Below are positions 33,433-46,868 of a stretch of 64,000 nucleotides of DNA, one piece after another. This stretch comes from Blasia pusilla (lineage: Eukaryota; Marchantiophyta; Marchantiopsida; Blasiales). Positions within the stretch are counted from its first letter, which is position 1. Each line of letters opens with the position of its first letter. The position numbers and the translations under genes were made by a program. The notes below the pieces were generated by a model. The model was not told the origin of the DNA and made no database searches. It saw nothing but the letters and a program-made list of their open reading frames with translations. The stretch spans positions 39,246,001-39,310,000 of the forward strand of contig CM114273.1 of NCBI GenBank assembly GCA_050084515.1, read 5' to 3'.

Positions 33433-35664
33433 CTAATTTATAGACACTCCAACATTGTCTACTTCTACCTCTACTTCTACCTCTGAAGGCAGATATTTTT
33501 CCGGCCTAGCAAAGATATATCTAAAATGGGCAGAATTTTTCCATAACACAACAGACTCACCCAACAAGTCCTCGTAATCAAAAGAAGGTCCTTTTAAGGC
33601 AATCCTCAAAACAACATCTGAGGATTTTGTAGACAACCTATTGCGAGATTTGCTCTTGATCATATTTTGAATGGAGAAAGCTCTCTTGCAAATGGAAGTA
33701 CTCACACATTGGACTCTAGCAATATTTTCTAAAATCAACAAGTTTGAAAACTTACATTGCAAAGAGGGACTCCAACTTACCATAGCCCATAGGTCCCTAA
33801 AGTTGCAATCCTTCCACTCTATGGTAGCCATCAGTTTGAAAGACTGGAACTCTTGTTTTATAATAGGAGAGTTAATCAGAGCAGGTTGCAACTATCCTCT
33901 AAGAGGCAATTGAGCTCCTAAAGAAACCACACAAATCATCTAAATCTTTACAGCCCCAGCTATTCAATCCCACCTATCTAGAAGGCATGTATTAGGGGTT
34001 TAGAATTTTCATTGCAACAATAAGATGGTTGTCTCGAAATCGATCTTGTAAAGTTGAACATACACTTTCATCAAACCTTTTTTGAAAGAATAATGCATCC
34101 TCCAGATCCCTACTTGTGCGATCTTGAGACATCTCTATACTATGGAACCTTTTACCTCTTATCTCAAACTGTAAACGTCAAAGATAGCCACTCGGAGACC
34201 CAAAATCAGGTAAAATGTGATAACCTGTGTCTTTAGAGAAGGTCGATGCATTCAAGTCATGTGTTTCCATCACAAAATTCATAGTGATGGAAGCTATCTC
34301 CGAATTAACAATGCTCCCTATAGTGCTAACATCCACAAACTTGTATTGGAAAATCTTGCTCAAATTTGCAAGCATGGAAAGGATATCAGCTAGAAAATAC
34401 AACTAATAGATCATTTGGAATGATCTTAACTTGTTAAATAAATGAGTAGCATTCCAATCATCTTCCGAAGGAGAAATGTCCCTAAAATAACTCAACATCG
34501 ATTCTAGAGAATCACACAATGTGGAAACGGCTTGCCATCGAGATAACCAATGTATGTTATGGTATCTCTTCATCACTCATTTGGAATCATTGAACTTTTC
34601 TTGCAAAGAACATAGAATAGTTGTCCTTTTGGAGGACCTCCTGAAGTAACCGCTCCAGCATTGAGAATGGAATCTACTTCACTAGAGATTGCCTTGCAAT
34701 CAACAGCTTTTGCATCAGACAAAGAAGCAAGATTTGTCCAATGAACAAATAGAAAGTAGGGGTTTACCTTCTACTTTATTTTTGAATCTACCCCTGTCTG
34801 GCTACCTACCATTGTCGAGGCACCATCAGAGCCAAAGGCAACCATTTTGGAGAATTCCAACCCTCCATCCTTTATGAGTTGTAGCAACATTTCAATAATA
34901 ATATTAGAAGACTTTGACTCGTATTGAAGTAATCCTAGAAAACAACACTGCTCGTATCCCTCTTTAATGAAAGTGGCAAACACAACTAAATGACCAATAA
35001 TATATATGTATGTGGACTCATCAATCATAATACCAAAAAAGGAAGAAGCCTGAACTCTTGAAAGAGTTCGTCTCAGCAGAACTTGGCTGATGAAATAAGA
35101 CATTTCATTGCAGCTCCTTTTATCATGATAAAGATTTCTCGTAATAGGTGCGTTTACAGAAAGCAATAACTTACAGAGATTGGGAAATTTCAGAAATTGC
35201 ATAGCCTCCTTCGCAAGGAAGTATGCACACTTGAACAACGTTACGAAAGCTACTTCACACGTTCGGTTTGTGGTTGCAATGGCCTTGGCCATCGACTTCT
35301 TACCTCCATTTGCAGCCCATGAGAGATTGATAGGCTCACGATCATTGGACTTAGCATAGTCACTGAACGTAGAGACTTTGCAATTAATTGCCCCATCTTT
35401 AGCAAAAGCACTCTCCCCCTTCCCCTTCTCACAGACTTTATAAAAACTCCTACCAAGAACTGAATCATAATATATCTAGTCATACATTGAGTACCACACA
35501 TCCTTCCAGGCTATGTGAACTTTTTTAGGTAAGGCTCCACTACTACCTGACGTAGGTTGTTCATCTTTATCATCACATGAGCCAGATAATTCAATAATAT
35601 CTAGCACATTGTTTCGAGGTCCCTTATCTAAGAATGCACTCATCGTCTTCTGTCTCTTGGCCAT
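33433..35664 (-). pseudogene. hAT-family transposase (DUF4371/ZNF862-like type), broken
   Basis: The minus-strand order is as follows. The N-terminus (35664-35476) is 'MAKRQKTMSAFLDKG' with Gly/Ser linkers. A frame-shifted linker (35501-35250) follows. The core (35292-34771) has 'SFFGIMIDESTY' and 'VAFGSDGASTMVG', typical of the DUF4371 hAT catalytic region; the usual 'DESTD' reads DESTY. After a long gap of stops, the C-terminal dimerisation segment (33891-33433) has 'RAFSIQNMIKSKSRNRL' and ends 'VVLWKNSAHFRYIF'. Frameshifts near 35270-35290 and 35480 and missing sequence at 34770-33900 make it non-functional. I could not place terminal inverted repeats or an 8-bp target duplication. Confidence 0.8.
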
Positions 35665-35699
35665 AATAACCAGTGAACTAGACTTGCATGTGAATCAAT

Positions 35700-36560
35700 C
35701 TCTGTCTAAATGAACCCTTAATCAGAAAATGTTTTAAACAGAGTCCTATCTATGGAAGAAAATTCACAACAAAGGCTTGTGCAAAGCTAGTACAGAGAGG
35801 TAGCTATGGAAGAAATGCAACATGTGCAAATCTTTGAAAGCTTGAAACTCATTCCCCAAGAAGACTTCCAAATCGTAGAAGGAGGACTTCCAAATAGTGG
35901 GCACTAGGCAGCGCCTGAGCTATTCTCGAGGAGTGTAGCCTCAGCCAAATCTATTGGGTAAAACAATTGAGAACAATGGAGCGGAGTCACGAAGTTGCAG
36001 AGATGTCAAGCGCTATTGAACTTCCTTAGAGCCAGACTGTCACGAAGCTGCGTAACTAAGAGAGAACGGCATCGCTACAGAGTCAAGGAGAACAACCTGC
36101 AGAACGGCTTGCGGAGTCACGAAGCGGAGTCACAGAGCCCAACTTGGAGATTAGCCCGCGGAGCAACCCTAGTCCTGAGCTCAAAAAAGCCACGGCTTTG
36201 TAACAAAGAGAAGTTGTGGGCTGCCGCAGAGCTTGCAGAAGCCAAAACTTCCTAACTACAAAGATGAGTTGCGGATTTGGGTAGCCAACGTGCAGAGTCA
36301 AGGAGCCAACGGAGAAGAGCTACAAAGCAAAGAAAAGCTACGGAGCGGAGTGAAAACAAGCAGGGAAGGGCATAGATCTGCTACAACCATACACACTCGC
36401 AGAGTCGGGGAGAAGACGACCTACTTCAATGCAGGTCTGTTGCGGACTGCTACGAGGTCGGGAAGAAGACAACGATGATCAGTTATAGACAAACTCTTTC
36501 CTAGAGAAAATCTACAATGTCATCGAGTAACAAAGTCAGGGAGAAGCAGAGCTGCGAAGT
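35700..36560. other. Purine-rich repetitive stretch, no gene
   Basis: 'cggagtcac', 'gaagc' and 'aacgg' words recur irregularly, so long purine-rich open frames arise on both strands. I treat them as artefacts of composition. Confidence 0.45.
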
Positions 36561-36880
36561 CGAGGAGTCGAGGAGTGAGGAGTCTAGACTCTAGACTCTA
36601 AAGTGTAGCAAAGATCTATGCGTCGTTGAGAAGCAACACAATCAGGTCCTTCGGGGAGAATCAGAGCTGCGGAGAGACGGAGACTCATAGTTGGGGAGCA
36701 GCGGATTGAGTAGAGTTGGAGAGTGAGAAGTCCAGACTCCAGACTTGAGCGTAGCAAAGATCTATGCTAAGCAATTGTGCAGTGTCTTCAAGCAGCAACG
36801 GAGTCAAGTCCTTCGGGAAGAATCATAGTTGTGGGAAGTTGGAGACTCGGAGTCGATAAGAGAGGAGCAGCGGACTAAGC
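36560..36880 (+). repeat. Tandem duplication, 147-bp unit
   Basis: 'gtagcaaagatctatg' starts at 36604 and 36751. The units also share 'tccttcgg(g)gaaga' and 'tagactctagactc' or 'cagactccagact'. Confidence 0.75.
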
Positions 36881-39800
36881 GGAGTTGGGGAGAGAGGAGT
36901 GTGTTGCGGAGAGAATTGTGAGGAATGAGCTCGGGATGGCTCGGCGTGAGGGTACTACCCCATGGCCCCACGCCCCTGTCACCCAGCCCCAACCCCTCTA
37001 CCTGCCCGTTTCGACCTGCCCCTCCTAAATCTTCACTTGAAGCCGTTAGATTTGAGTCGAACGGCTATAGGCTTCTCAGAAAGAGCGACAAGCTAGGGTT
37101 TGAAATCTTTTCCCCAAACTTGACGGTGACGATTTGCTATGCCTTTGGAATTCTCATCCAACCATCCGTCCTCTTGTCAAATCCCCCCTTGCCACGTAAG
37201 CTTGAAAATCTTCGGCCATAAAATCGGCAGTATTCCGGGAAACTCATTTTAGGGAGCGATCGCTTTCTGCTGATTTTGGGCGGAGGGCGGTTATATTCCG
37301 GCGACTCCTTGCCGCAATGCGAATACTTTTTGTCATTCCCCTAGTGGCACTCTCATATTTCCGTAATGGCCTTGTCACTTGCTCGAAACCCCGCCGGAAC
37401 TTTGCTGACCCAAACGGAAAATCACAAAAAGTGTCGGCTAGCACTACTAGCGACCCCGGATCTGTGAAAACATTGTTCCTAGAGCGAACCCGTTTCTTCT
37501 AAAATTACAAAGGGTATATTGTTTCGAGTTTGAGGAGGACATGAAAATCTTTAGTTTCAACTAGTTATTTGTGGTAGTGTCCCTCCTTCTTATTTTGGTA
37601 TTTCTAACATCGATTTGTATTTGGTTAGTAAGGAAATCTCGGTAGGAAAATACCAAAGTGTAGTATTAGAATTATATTTCAGGTTTCTTACAAAAAAATG
37701 CAAAAGAATTCATTTTTTGGGCTTTTGTTGGATATTTTTCAAGAAATTTACAAAATTTATAATATCAACCAACTACCCAAGCTCTAAACCTAGATTCTCA
37801 TCCATTGAGTCTATTTGGGCATTCATGTGATGCATTGGGGCTTTCAAAATTCATGCCCTCCACTATGGTGGAGACAATTGGGCTCTTGCCAAATTTGTTT
37901 GGTTTAATACTTACATCCTCTTGTTTTCTCACTGATGGTTAATTTAGTTTAACCATAGGTTGTGGGTGATTAAGAGAAGAAATTGTTTTCTCCTCCCTAA
38001 GATGCAAGAGACTATGATGGAATGGACGAACCCTTCCCTGAAAGTTGGTTCTAATTCTTGTCATGCGCATGCACATCGCTACACAATATGCATCATTGTT
38101 ACTAATCAAACACATAAAAAATTTGACTAGCACATTCAACTACGGAGTTCAAACACGAAGGCCAGTAGTTATCAATATCTCCAATAAATGGTTTAGGGCT
38201 TGGGTAGTTGTACCTCTCAACAAAATTTCTCAACAATCTTTGGCTATATCTAAACCTCTAGCTCTCTTTGGTAACCTCTTAGGTATTTGATCTAGACGTA
38301 ACTTGGGGTAAAAGGTGAAGCATATGTACTCAGAGGGTTGTAATGTTGGCAATATGTGATCACTTAAGGTAGATGCCTATCTAGTCCAAGGGTGGTGATG
38401 CATATCCACTCCTTTGATGCATACAATGATTTTGTTGATGGGCCCATCACATGCCCAACAAATCATTCATGGTTATTGTTAACTCGTATATGACGGCATA
38501 GGTCTTGACTAAAGGAACTTAAGATAACCACCTTGCACCCAAGGTGTTGCACTTTGCTCTCAAGATACACGCTAATACACTTGTGTGGTGGCTTCTCTCA
38601 CATAGCTCAAAGTCATTATGCTCTCCTCCATGTTATGCTCAATGTGGTCCGCAAACTCAAAAATATATGTCAAGGTAGGTGGATTGCAATAGAGAAGTCT
38701 TGCATTCCTCCCATCTTGATAGGTCACACTCTAGTGCTCCATACCATGCCTCTATAGCTCAAGCCTCAATCACTTCTTAAGTAAAATGATTCAAATCCCA
38801 TATGTAGTTTAATACATCTTGTGACCGCTAGTAGAAGTTGTGGTTGCTTTGCGACTTCATGGTTTGCACCCCTTGATAGTTCCTCCTTAGCTCAACAAAG
38901 AACTCAACCACATGGTTGAACTTTGGACAAACTCAACTAGATGATGCAATTGCACCTTGGTGAGTCGCCACTCTATAGGCCTCATTAGTAGTAGAGGAGG
39001 TAGCCTCTCAGATCTCCTCCTCCTCACCTACAAACGGATTTATGCATGACATATAGTGTGGTTCATAATAAAGCCTCCAAGCCTTGATCACTACGAAAAG
39101 CCACACCAAGATTTCATGGTAATAGTCCATTGGTGGTCCCTCCAAATATTAATATTATTTGGTTCTATGAACGGGTGAATGTGTGAATGGATTGAACTCT
39201 CAAGAGTATTGCACCCTCTTAGAGTCGCACCGACTCTAAAACTCTCCTATGAAGTCATCCAACTTGATGGTCCTAATATCTCCCAAAAACCTATGAATAG
39301 TTATTGAGTGATTGAGGATTGACTCGTTGAGAATGAGAGTAACTATACGAGAAGTGTCTGAGTGATACCATGGTGTCTTTTTTAGATTTGGAGATTCGAG
39401 GTGGTTAGAGTAACACTAGAGAGTTTATAGACAATGGCACGAGGTATCAAGGGTCTCAACATGAGGGAATACCTTGTCCTCCCTCTATGTCATCCTTAAA
39501 TGGAGGGGAGACTTTTTAGAGAAGGAGTTCCTTACTACATCACCCAAGATATTGAGTGGACCTAACCCGTGGCATATAAGATGGAGGACCACGGTAGAAG
39601 ATTGTCTACTCTCAAACCTACACTCTCTCACACTTTGAGACATGGGTGACTCGACAACAAGCAGCATGGCAAGGCAATCCTCTATGCTAATTGATGTGCT
39701 CTAGTCAAAATAGGAAACATCTATCAATTTGGGCATCCCACACGCGTATAGGCCTCCTAATCTCATACATCAACAATGCCCACAACATGCATATCCATTT

Positions 39801-41470
39801 ACATACTACAACATACAATACCCAACACTCAAAATCCCCTCACAAGTCCAAGATAAAAGACTAGGATGAGAAACTTGGAACATAATGTTGGTGTTGCTCT
39901 TAAGTAGCCACAAATTAACACCAACTCAAATGAAATACCAAATTCCTCTAGATCTATTTGTGAACATAACGTACTCCTTGATGTTGACGCAACTTTCTCC
40001 TCCTTGCAAGTGTGTTATATTTATATGTGGTATGGTGGGGCAACAACGACATGGTCCAATATAAATATAACATCACAACACTCATGAGAAAAGACTCATC
40101 TATATGCAAACATTCAACTCCTCAATAGTGATGCATTTCCATAATGGAGACAAAATGGTGTGGCCTTAAGCGAAAATCATTGATGCATGATGACTATGAG
40201 CGTCGCGACATGGGCTGAAATGTAACATGCGTGGAAAATGCAGCTTGTGGAACTAACAAAGTTTGACATTGAACAACTAAAGTAGTCAGGTTCGTAGCTA
40301 GTTTAGATATATGGAACTAAGTGGTTTTAGGTGGGAACACCCACTTCTTCGCACACAAATTCTTTAGATTCACAAGTCGCCTATGTAAATCTACATCACA
40401 GTCATACTTTTGAATACAATAAGTCTCAAGTGAAACTATGTCATCTAGAATAGCTTTACTTCGCTGTCAAAAAAATAAGGCTTGCTCAGTACTGTAGCTT
40501 TTGTCCTAAGCGACCAATCCCATCACTATTCGCAGAATATCATTCTAATATTCACTTTCATCAAGACGATCCTGGAGTATGCTGATATTTGTAAGGACTG
40601 CGTCGAACAAAGAAATTGGAACAGTGTGGTTGCAGAAGATTGGGTCCCCCATCTTTGGAAGTTGAATCTCGGTGCTACGAGAATGGCATCTCCTTCTTGT
40701 TCTCTTACGTGGCGCAGCCCTTCGTGAGCAGGGAGTGTGGTAAGGATCACTTGCATGATATGAAGAAACGTCCTGCAATAGCAACCACAATAGATTTCCA
40801 GATAGCATATGTTTCATCAATGAAATTTGCCATATTCAACCTGCAAAGTGCTAGGTGCAACTATGCATAGTTATTTAACAAGCTACTGAATAAAGACTGA
40901 AAAAGTTAAAATAAATTCATATACTGAATAAGATTGAATCTACAACATCAAGCGTGAAGCTTAGGAATGGAGATGTCGGCCACTACTGACAAAATGAGTT
41001 AACCATAAAGTAGGGAAGCCAAACATTATGAAACAGGCAAACTTGAGTTAAAAACACATGAAGCAAAGGAAAAATTGCAATGCATGAACCGGTTATAGTT
41101 GGGGTAATATGCTGCCAAATAGTTCAGCTGAAAAGTATAAGCCATAGTTGAATTATAAAAAGTAACTATGTGCACAGTAGATGGAGTAATCAAAATATCA
41201 CATTAGTGTGATTAGAGAAAGCCTATTCGCTGTATGGACACAGGTCTAGTAGCAAATGTAACATAGTGTGTGCATAGTGTGAAGGTAGCAACGATAGCCA
41301 TCATGGTGTAACTGCTATGTTTTTGCAACATTTATTTTCCCTGGCACATGAAGAACACAGAACGCTGGATCAGATCAGGAAAATGACCGCACAAAAAAGA
41401 CTTGTCAGAATGTTACAATGGAACAAAACGACCAATTTCATTTAAACAGGATAGACAACTTACCATGATC
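36881..41470. other. Long gene-poor stretch
   Basis: 36900-37500 is locally GC-richer. The remainder is AT-rich with short overlapping frames. On the minus strand at about 39060-38800 there are fragments with protein-like composition interrupted by stops, which may be an old transposon gag, but I cannot identify it. Confidence 0.4.
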
Positions 41471-41492
41471 AAACACATTTTCTTTTGTTTGG

Positions 41493-42486
41493 TTATTTTG
41501 GCAGCAATGGTCCCTGGTAGGGTGTTGCGTCATTGTACATCAGTGAAGCTTGGAATCGTTGTGTGTGTGATACATCTTGGCTGGAACCTGGTGTGTCATA
41601 GTAGGTATTGGGAATGCTACCACCATTTGCTGCTTCAGCAACAAGTGTACCAGCTTCTTTGGCAATCTTCATGCGCTCGAGCAGATGTGCGGCTTTTGGA
41701 GCTGATAAATTTATCAACATGCTGATTGGTAGTTTCATTATCATGCGTAGTTCCTGGAACTGATCAGGCTTAATGCCACCAGTTAGCCTAAAGTAATGCA
41801 TAGCAGCTTGCTCGCGGGTGAGGTCTGACTCATTGTATTGAATATTCTTGTAGTCCATCACTTCTTTTTGGATTCTTGGCATAGATATCAATACAACAAG
41901 CACATTAGAGGTGATGAATATTCTATATTGATACTCAAAAAAGGAAAAAAATATGAATTGGCAGAGAAGCAGTCGTGCATACCTATCGCGGGTGGCTGCC
42001 TTCTCAACTCACGAAATGAAGTTGCCCAGTTTTTTCATTAATCGATTATCCTGGTGAACTGGCGTCTTGTGATGCCGTCGTATAAATGGGAGTGATCCAC
42101 ACCTAGACTATTTGCATACCTAAGTTGTCCATCTGTGGGCGCAACAAATTGAACAGCTGGTTCGTCGGGAAGGGTAGGCATGTCATCAAGGATCATTTTC
42201 GCAAAGTCAACGTAGGATCTTGGCACCTAAACACAAAGGTTAGTAGATGGTCACAGAACAGTGATAATAAGAAGGGAGATAAGGTCATCAACTACAAACC
42301 TGAGTGTTGTGCTGGCTCCCGTCAGGCTGAGATCCGGCCTGTGAAGTTACTGCAGGCTTATTATAGTCGTGGACTTTGGTGGGGAGCATCAAACAGAGGT
42401 GTAGGCATATTTGGAACTGTTGCTGGACTTGGAACTGCTACAGATCTTTGGCCGCGACCTCTCAAACTCCCATCATTGCTCGCCAT
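41493..42486 (-). pseudogene. Spliced ORF of unknown function directly downstream of the Helitron helicase
   Basis: Exon 1 starts ATG at 42486 ('MASNDGSLRGRGQRSVAV') and runs to 42300, with one frame change near 42382 before 'KPAVTSQAGSQPDGSQ'. A GT-AG intron (42299-42227) links it in phase 0 to exon 2 (42226-42038), 'VPRSYVDFAKMILDDMP' to 'PTDGQLRYANSLGV', which ends in a stop. A strong GTGAGT donor lies just beyond. A third open segment (41903-41493) has 'LTREQAAMHYFRLTGGI' and 'KAAHLLERMKIAKEAG'. Exon 2 weakly recalls the short 'T.+Q..Y...L' helical repeat seen in DUF3072-like proteins; this is a weak guess. Position and strand suggest either an accessory ORF of the Helitron or a captured host gene. 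Confidence 0.4.
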
Positions 42487-42514
42487 TCTATGAAACTTGG
42501 TTGTGAGAGTTGAA

Positions 42515-45500
42515 TTAAGGGTCCTGGCCAAACACTGTGAAATCTGCAGGGACAAGGTTCCCAAGAATACATAGTGTTGATCTACACTTTACTCGGGAGA
42601 GCATCATGTATACAAGACCCGGAGCAAAGGCTGATCTACTGTGTAGCAAGCATTTTCCTTCAACGGTGAGACCCTGGCTTTTGTGGGCCGTCATTGCATA
42701 GCCTAGGAGAAGGGAAATGTCCTTTAGGTATTTCTCATCTGAACCGTGCCTGAGTGTAGCAAAGTTTGTCCTACTTAGCCTCAATAGGGCACCATTTGAT
42801 TGTAGACGAACCAGAATAACTGTCAACTCGTCATTTTTGTAGATACAATCAACAACAATTGCAGGTGCACCATTGGCAACCTGAATGCTAATGTCTATAT
42901 TGGACGTGAGAAGAACTCTGCAACCAATTGCAAGAAAGCCTAATTGATGGAAATTTTGATCAGATATCCATTCGTTAAAGTGGGGGTTAGCTGGGGCGTC
43001 TGCAGATACGTGAACGGGGATGATCTCAGCTGCGCCAAATAGCCTCCGTAGTGTGACAAGGTTGAACACTTGAACATCGACACGATGAGTGCAGATAACT
43101 TGGGTATCTTCATCGATGAAATCTAGCGCTCTATCCTCATCAATGAGACAAGTGTGAAGACACTTGTTTATGTTTGTCTGCAAGGGATAAGTAGTTTTGA
43201 TATTTGATAGGAAATTCAGAAGTCTGGATCGTCTGCGTGTCTCATTGGTGTCGTCAGTTCATATCTACTGGCAGCTGAATAAAATGGAGAAGAGGAGATA
43301 TGACATAAAGTGCAAAATGGTTTTTCTTTATGTTTGCAAACAGGGGGGAGTTGACACAGATCACCCAACAAGATTACAAGCTTGGCGGAGAAAGCATCAT
43401 CAGACGATGGGCACACCTGGTGTAGGCGCATTGCAATTATCTGTAGCAACCTAGTTGTCAACATCGAGCACTCATCAATAACGACAACTCCAACATTCTT
43501 AAGGCACGTGTACTGGTCTGAAGCTGAATGCATGGAAGACAAATCACGCTTGAGTGGTATGCCAAATGCCGAGTAGACAGTCACAGTTGTGGAATGGAGT
43601 CTAACGGATGCAATACCTGTGGTGGCTGAAAAAAGTGTAGGGATACCTTTGTTTGCTTAGAAGGACTGCATGAAATGAATAAAATATGTATTACCACACC
43701 CTGGTGGACCAGTTATGAACATTAATCCAGACCAAAGCAATCTAATTTTTTCATATAAGTAGAGTTGCTCTGCGCTGAGTACTCTCGCTGGAAATAGTCG
43801 CTCTGTATCAACAGCAGGAGGCAGATCTGAAATATCATCAGGAGCAAGGTTTTCATAAAATGTTTGTGGCAGTAGGTCAAATTGAAGGTTAATCTTAATG
43901 ATGTCAAGCGTCTTAGAGATCACCTCACTTGTATGTACCTCAGTCTAGAGGTTAGCCTCGGCATGTTTTTGTGTTGGGTTTACTACACAGGAAACAATTT
44001 TAAATATTTTTCTAAATATGCATTCATGTAAATAGGTCCAGGTAGGAAAGGATATAGTTAAGTTTCTGCCTCAGTTCTGACACATATATTATCAAGGAGT
44101 GTGCAATAAAAAAATTCATTCCACTGGTACAAGGAATGATACTCAGTGAAACGGACAAACCTACCTGTGGCATACACCGAGTTTTTGATTAAATCAAGTC
44201 CAATGAAATTGTTCAAATTACCCGAGCTTCAGAACTTCATGGTGAGTCCAAAACTGAATAAAAGCCATGTGAGATAAACACTGAGGCCTATGGCAATACA
44301 GCGTGGTTGGGTGTATGCATATTGTGGTTGCATTCCTATACAACGTTGTTCGTCTATACGGTGGGCTGGAATCTATATAATGTACCCCTTGAGACCTTTG
44401 GATAACTGGGATTCTCAGTGCGGTGAGGGCAGCCTCGGTGGACGATACAGGGCGGTTCAGTACAACACCAGATACCAATCGCAACCTTGTCTTATCTAAG
44501 CCTTCTAGACCTAGAGGTTTTGCACACTCTTTTGTAATGTTAAGGGCGCCCTGGGATTCACATTTCAGAGCATACTTCAGTAGATAAAAGTTTACCACTG
44601 TACATTAGTCACTCTCTGCAAGTTCATATGCGCCCCCCAAAGCAGAAGAACAGCGGGATGGTATGGAATAACATTACGGTCTTCATGTGTGGGCCTAAAG
44701 TAGGTCCACTTGAAATATTTCGGATCAATTAATGAATCTATCTGGGTATTTTTTGCATATGGGAAGCCCATACGACAGTAAGGAGCATGGTCCTTTGTTG
44801 TACCAACGATACACCCTGCCGACAAGAGTGCATCTGTTTAGTTGTTACATGTTAATGTAGTTTATGACATGCAGAACACTGAGTATGGTTCCCATCCACA
44901 GAACAATTCAGCCGAGGAATATAGCAGCAAAATCTCTGTAGTGACTCTATGGACATCTTTTTTGTGTCGACGTAGAGGATAATGTGAGAGTGTAGGCTTC
45001 CCCTACCCTAGAGCTCATACCTGATTAAGTAGTTGTACACAGTGCCAAGAATGCAATGTTCACCTAATACATAGCTTTGGAGAAATTTCTTAAGCCTAGT
45101 GTGAAAGAGTACAACACACTCAGCTGGTGCGTCTCGCCATGTGAAAGCAGGTGTATTCTTTTTAGCACCTCTTCAATGTCCAGAATTTCACGCCACTTGG
45201 TATCAGAGACCTCATCACTGGTAAGTGTTAAAAAAAATTAGGCATGCCCCATTTCTTAACCATAGTCTTTAGATCCCTCAGATGTCTCCTATGCCAACTT
45301 GGGCTCCAGGGATTTGGGCACTAATGGTGTACTTGGATAAGTGAGAATAAACCTCGTGCTTGGCAAGAGTAGGATATTTGCGCTTAAGCTGATCAAGTTC
45401 TCTATTTAAAATGCAAGAGCGAGTACTGGTTGCTAACGCAATGGACTGCCGAAGTTGATGCATAATAAGAAGGTAAGATTTATATAATGTGAACGCGCTG

Positions 45501-46563
45501 AACAATTTTCTTATACGATTGCGAAGGTAGTTAGCAAAGGAACATTGTCCCGTAAAAAAACCCCGAAGATATGGAAAGAGAAATGGGAATATTCCCATTT
45601 CAATAGTGAGCTTGGCATCTGGCAATATGCCATTGTTGTCACTCAAAACTTGTTCTCTACTGTGGGTATGCTCTCTTAGGAATATACTTCCGTCCTGGAA
45701 AATATCATGTGAATGCCTTTTTTTCACTGGGAGCGTATACTAGACATCTTGCAGAACATTAAGTTCTGCACTATACGGATCAATATTCATACTGTGCGTG
45801 ACCTCACCCTTCTCTCGAGACGCTCTGAGAATAGATTCAATAGAAGATGAAGGCAGAACAACAAGACCACAGGTTGGATTTGGGAGCTCTATCAAGGGAA
45901 CGTACTCAGAGTACAATTGATTAACTTTGAGATTCACCAATAAAACACTCCTCACTTTTTTGTAAAGGAAATCAGGGTCTACCGAGAGTGACGATGAGAC
46001 GTTCCAGCCAATAAGTGGACAATCAATAGGTGAGTCGACCTGGAAAAAACCACTATGAAACCCGTTGTATTTTGTCTCTACACCTAATCTAGAATCAACT
46101 ATGGAAAGAAACTGGAGGTAAAGCGGCTCAATACTTAGTACATCGCAAATATATGCAGGTGTCATGTACACATTCTGGGCCGTATTTTGATTCCCACCCA
46201 AACACTGGGCACATACATAAAATCTGCCAAGAGATGGTATAACATAACGAGCCATGTATCCATTACAAAGTGCATACGGTGGGTAATGTCACTGATTATA
46301 ATAGTCATTTTTAACTGGCCTGTACTATATGAAGTAGCACCACAATAGCCACAACATTTCATCTGTGTAATTAGGTTTGAGCAATATGCCTCCCAGTTGT
46401 GAAGTAGAACATCAATCTCAAGCCATGCAGCAGATACAGGTTATCTTTTGAGCCTGGCTGAATGGGATATTCTATTCACAGCTCGAAGCCTGCATCGTCG
46501 TAACCTAACCTTATCTAGTAGAAGCATAGATCTAGCTTGCACAAAATTTCTAGGCGGCACCAT
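42515..46563 (-). pseudogene. Helitron Rep-helicase (RepHel), broken
   Basis: The minus-strand order is as follows. A possible start at 46563 ('MVPPRNFVQARSMLLLDKVR') is followed by 'CCGYCGATSY'. A Helitron N-terminal region comes next ('YVIPSLGRFYVCAQCLGG', 46255-45740; 'GIFPFLFPYLRGFFTGQCSF', 45727-45278). The HUH Rep motif 'GRGSLHSHIILYVD' is at about 45010-44967. A Y2-type element 'NFYLLKYALK' has its two tyrosines at 44586-44584 and 44574-44572. The PIF1-type helicase (43923-42515) has Walker A 'TGPPGCGNTYF', Walker B 'VVVIDECSML', 'LGDLCQLPPV' and C-terminal 'YAMTAHKSQGLTVEG'. Helitrons transpose by rolling-circle replication. Many stops and frame changes (about 46435, 45738, 45260, 45000, 43660) and the Walker-A Lys-to-Asn change show that it is dead. 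The 3' CTRR end with hairpin was not found. Confidence 0.85.
44967..45010 (-). other. HUH endonuclease motif of the Helitron Rep domain
   Basis: The codons read G-R-G-S-L-H-S-H-I-I-L-Y-V-D; the His-Ser-His pair is at 44992-44984. This is the metal-binding motif of rolling-circle Rep proteins. It is intact although the surrounding frame is not. Confidence 0.85.
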
Positions 46564-46868
46564 GTTCTAGCACGTGTTGTAGTAAACAAATGACGCAACA
46601 GTAGAACAGACTCTCTCCTGAAGGCAACCTAGATGGATCGTATTGCAATTAATCTACATGTGTAGCAATGGGCAGTTTTAGTATCTATCGATTGTTCCTA
46701 AGGTGACGTTTAACGTCTAGCACGGTCGCTGTTCCAACAATATTTCCGTATCGTGCCCTGCCACATTAAGCTATATTGCTCATGTATTTCAAATTGAATC
46801 TGCCGGTCCTATAGATCTCCAAGTGTGGTGATGCAATGAGTTGAGGTATATCCAGTTGGTAATTACCG
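46564..46868. other. Helitron 5' flank, nothing recognised
   Basis: It lies between the Helitron start and the 570-bp repeats and probably includes the Helitron 5' region. A 5' TC terminus could not be fixed. Confidence 0.3.

Noticed and set aside
35995-36478. Purine-rich open frames of 72-86 codons
   Set aside because: They arise from repeated gga/gaa-type words and are not conserved between the repeat copies.
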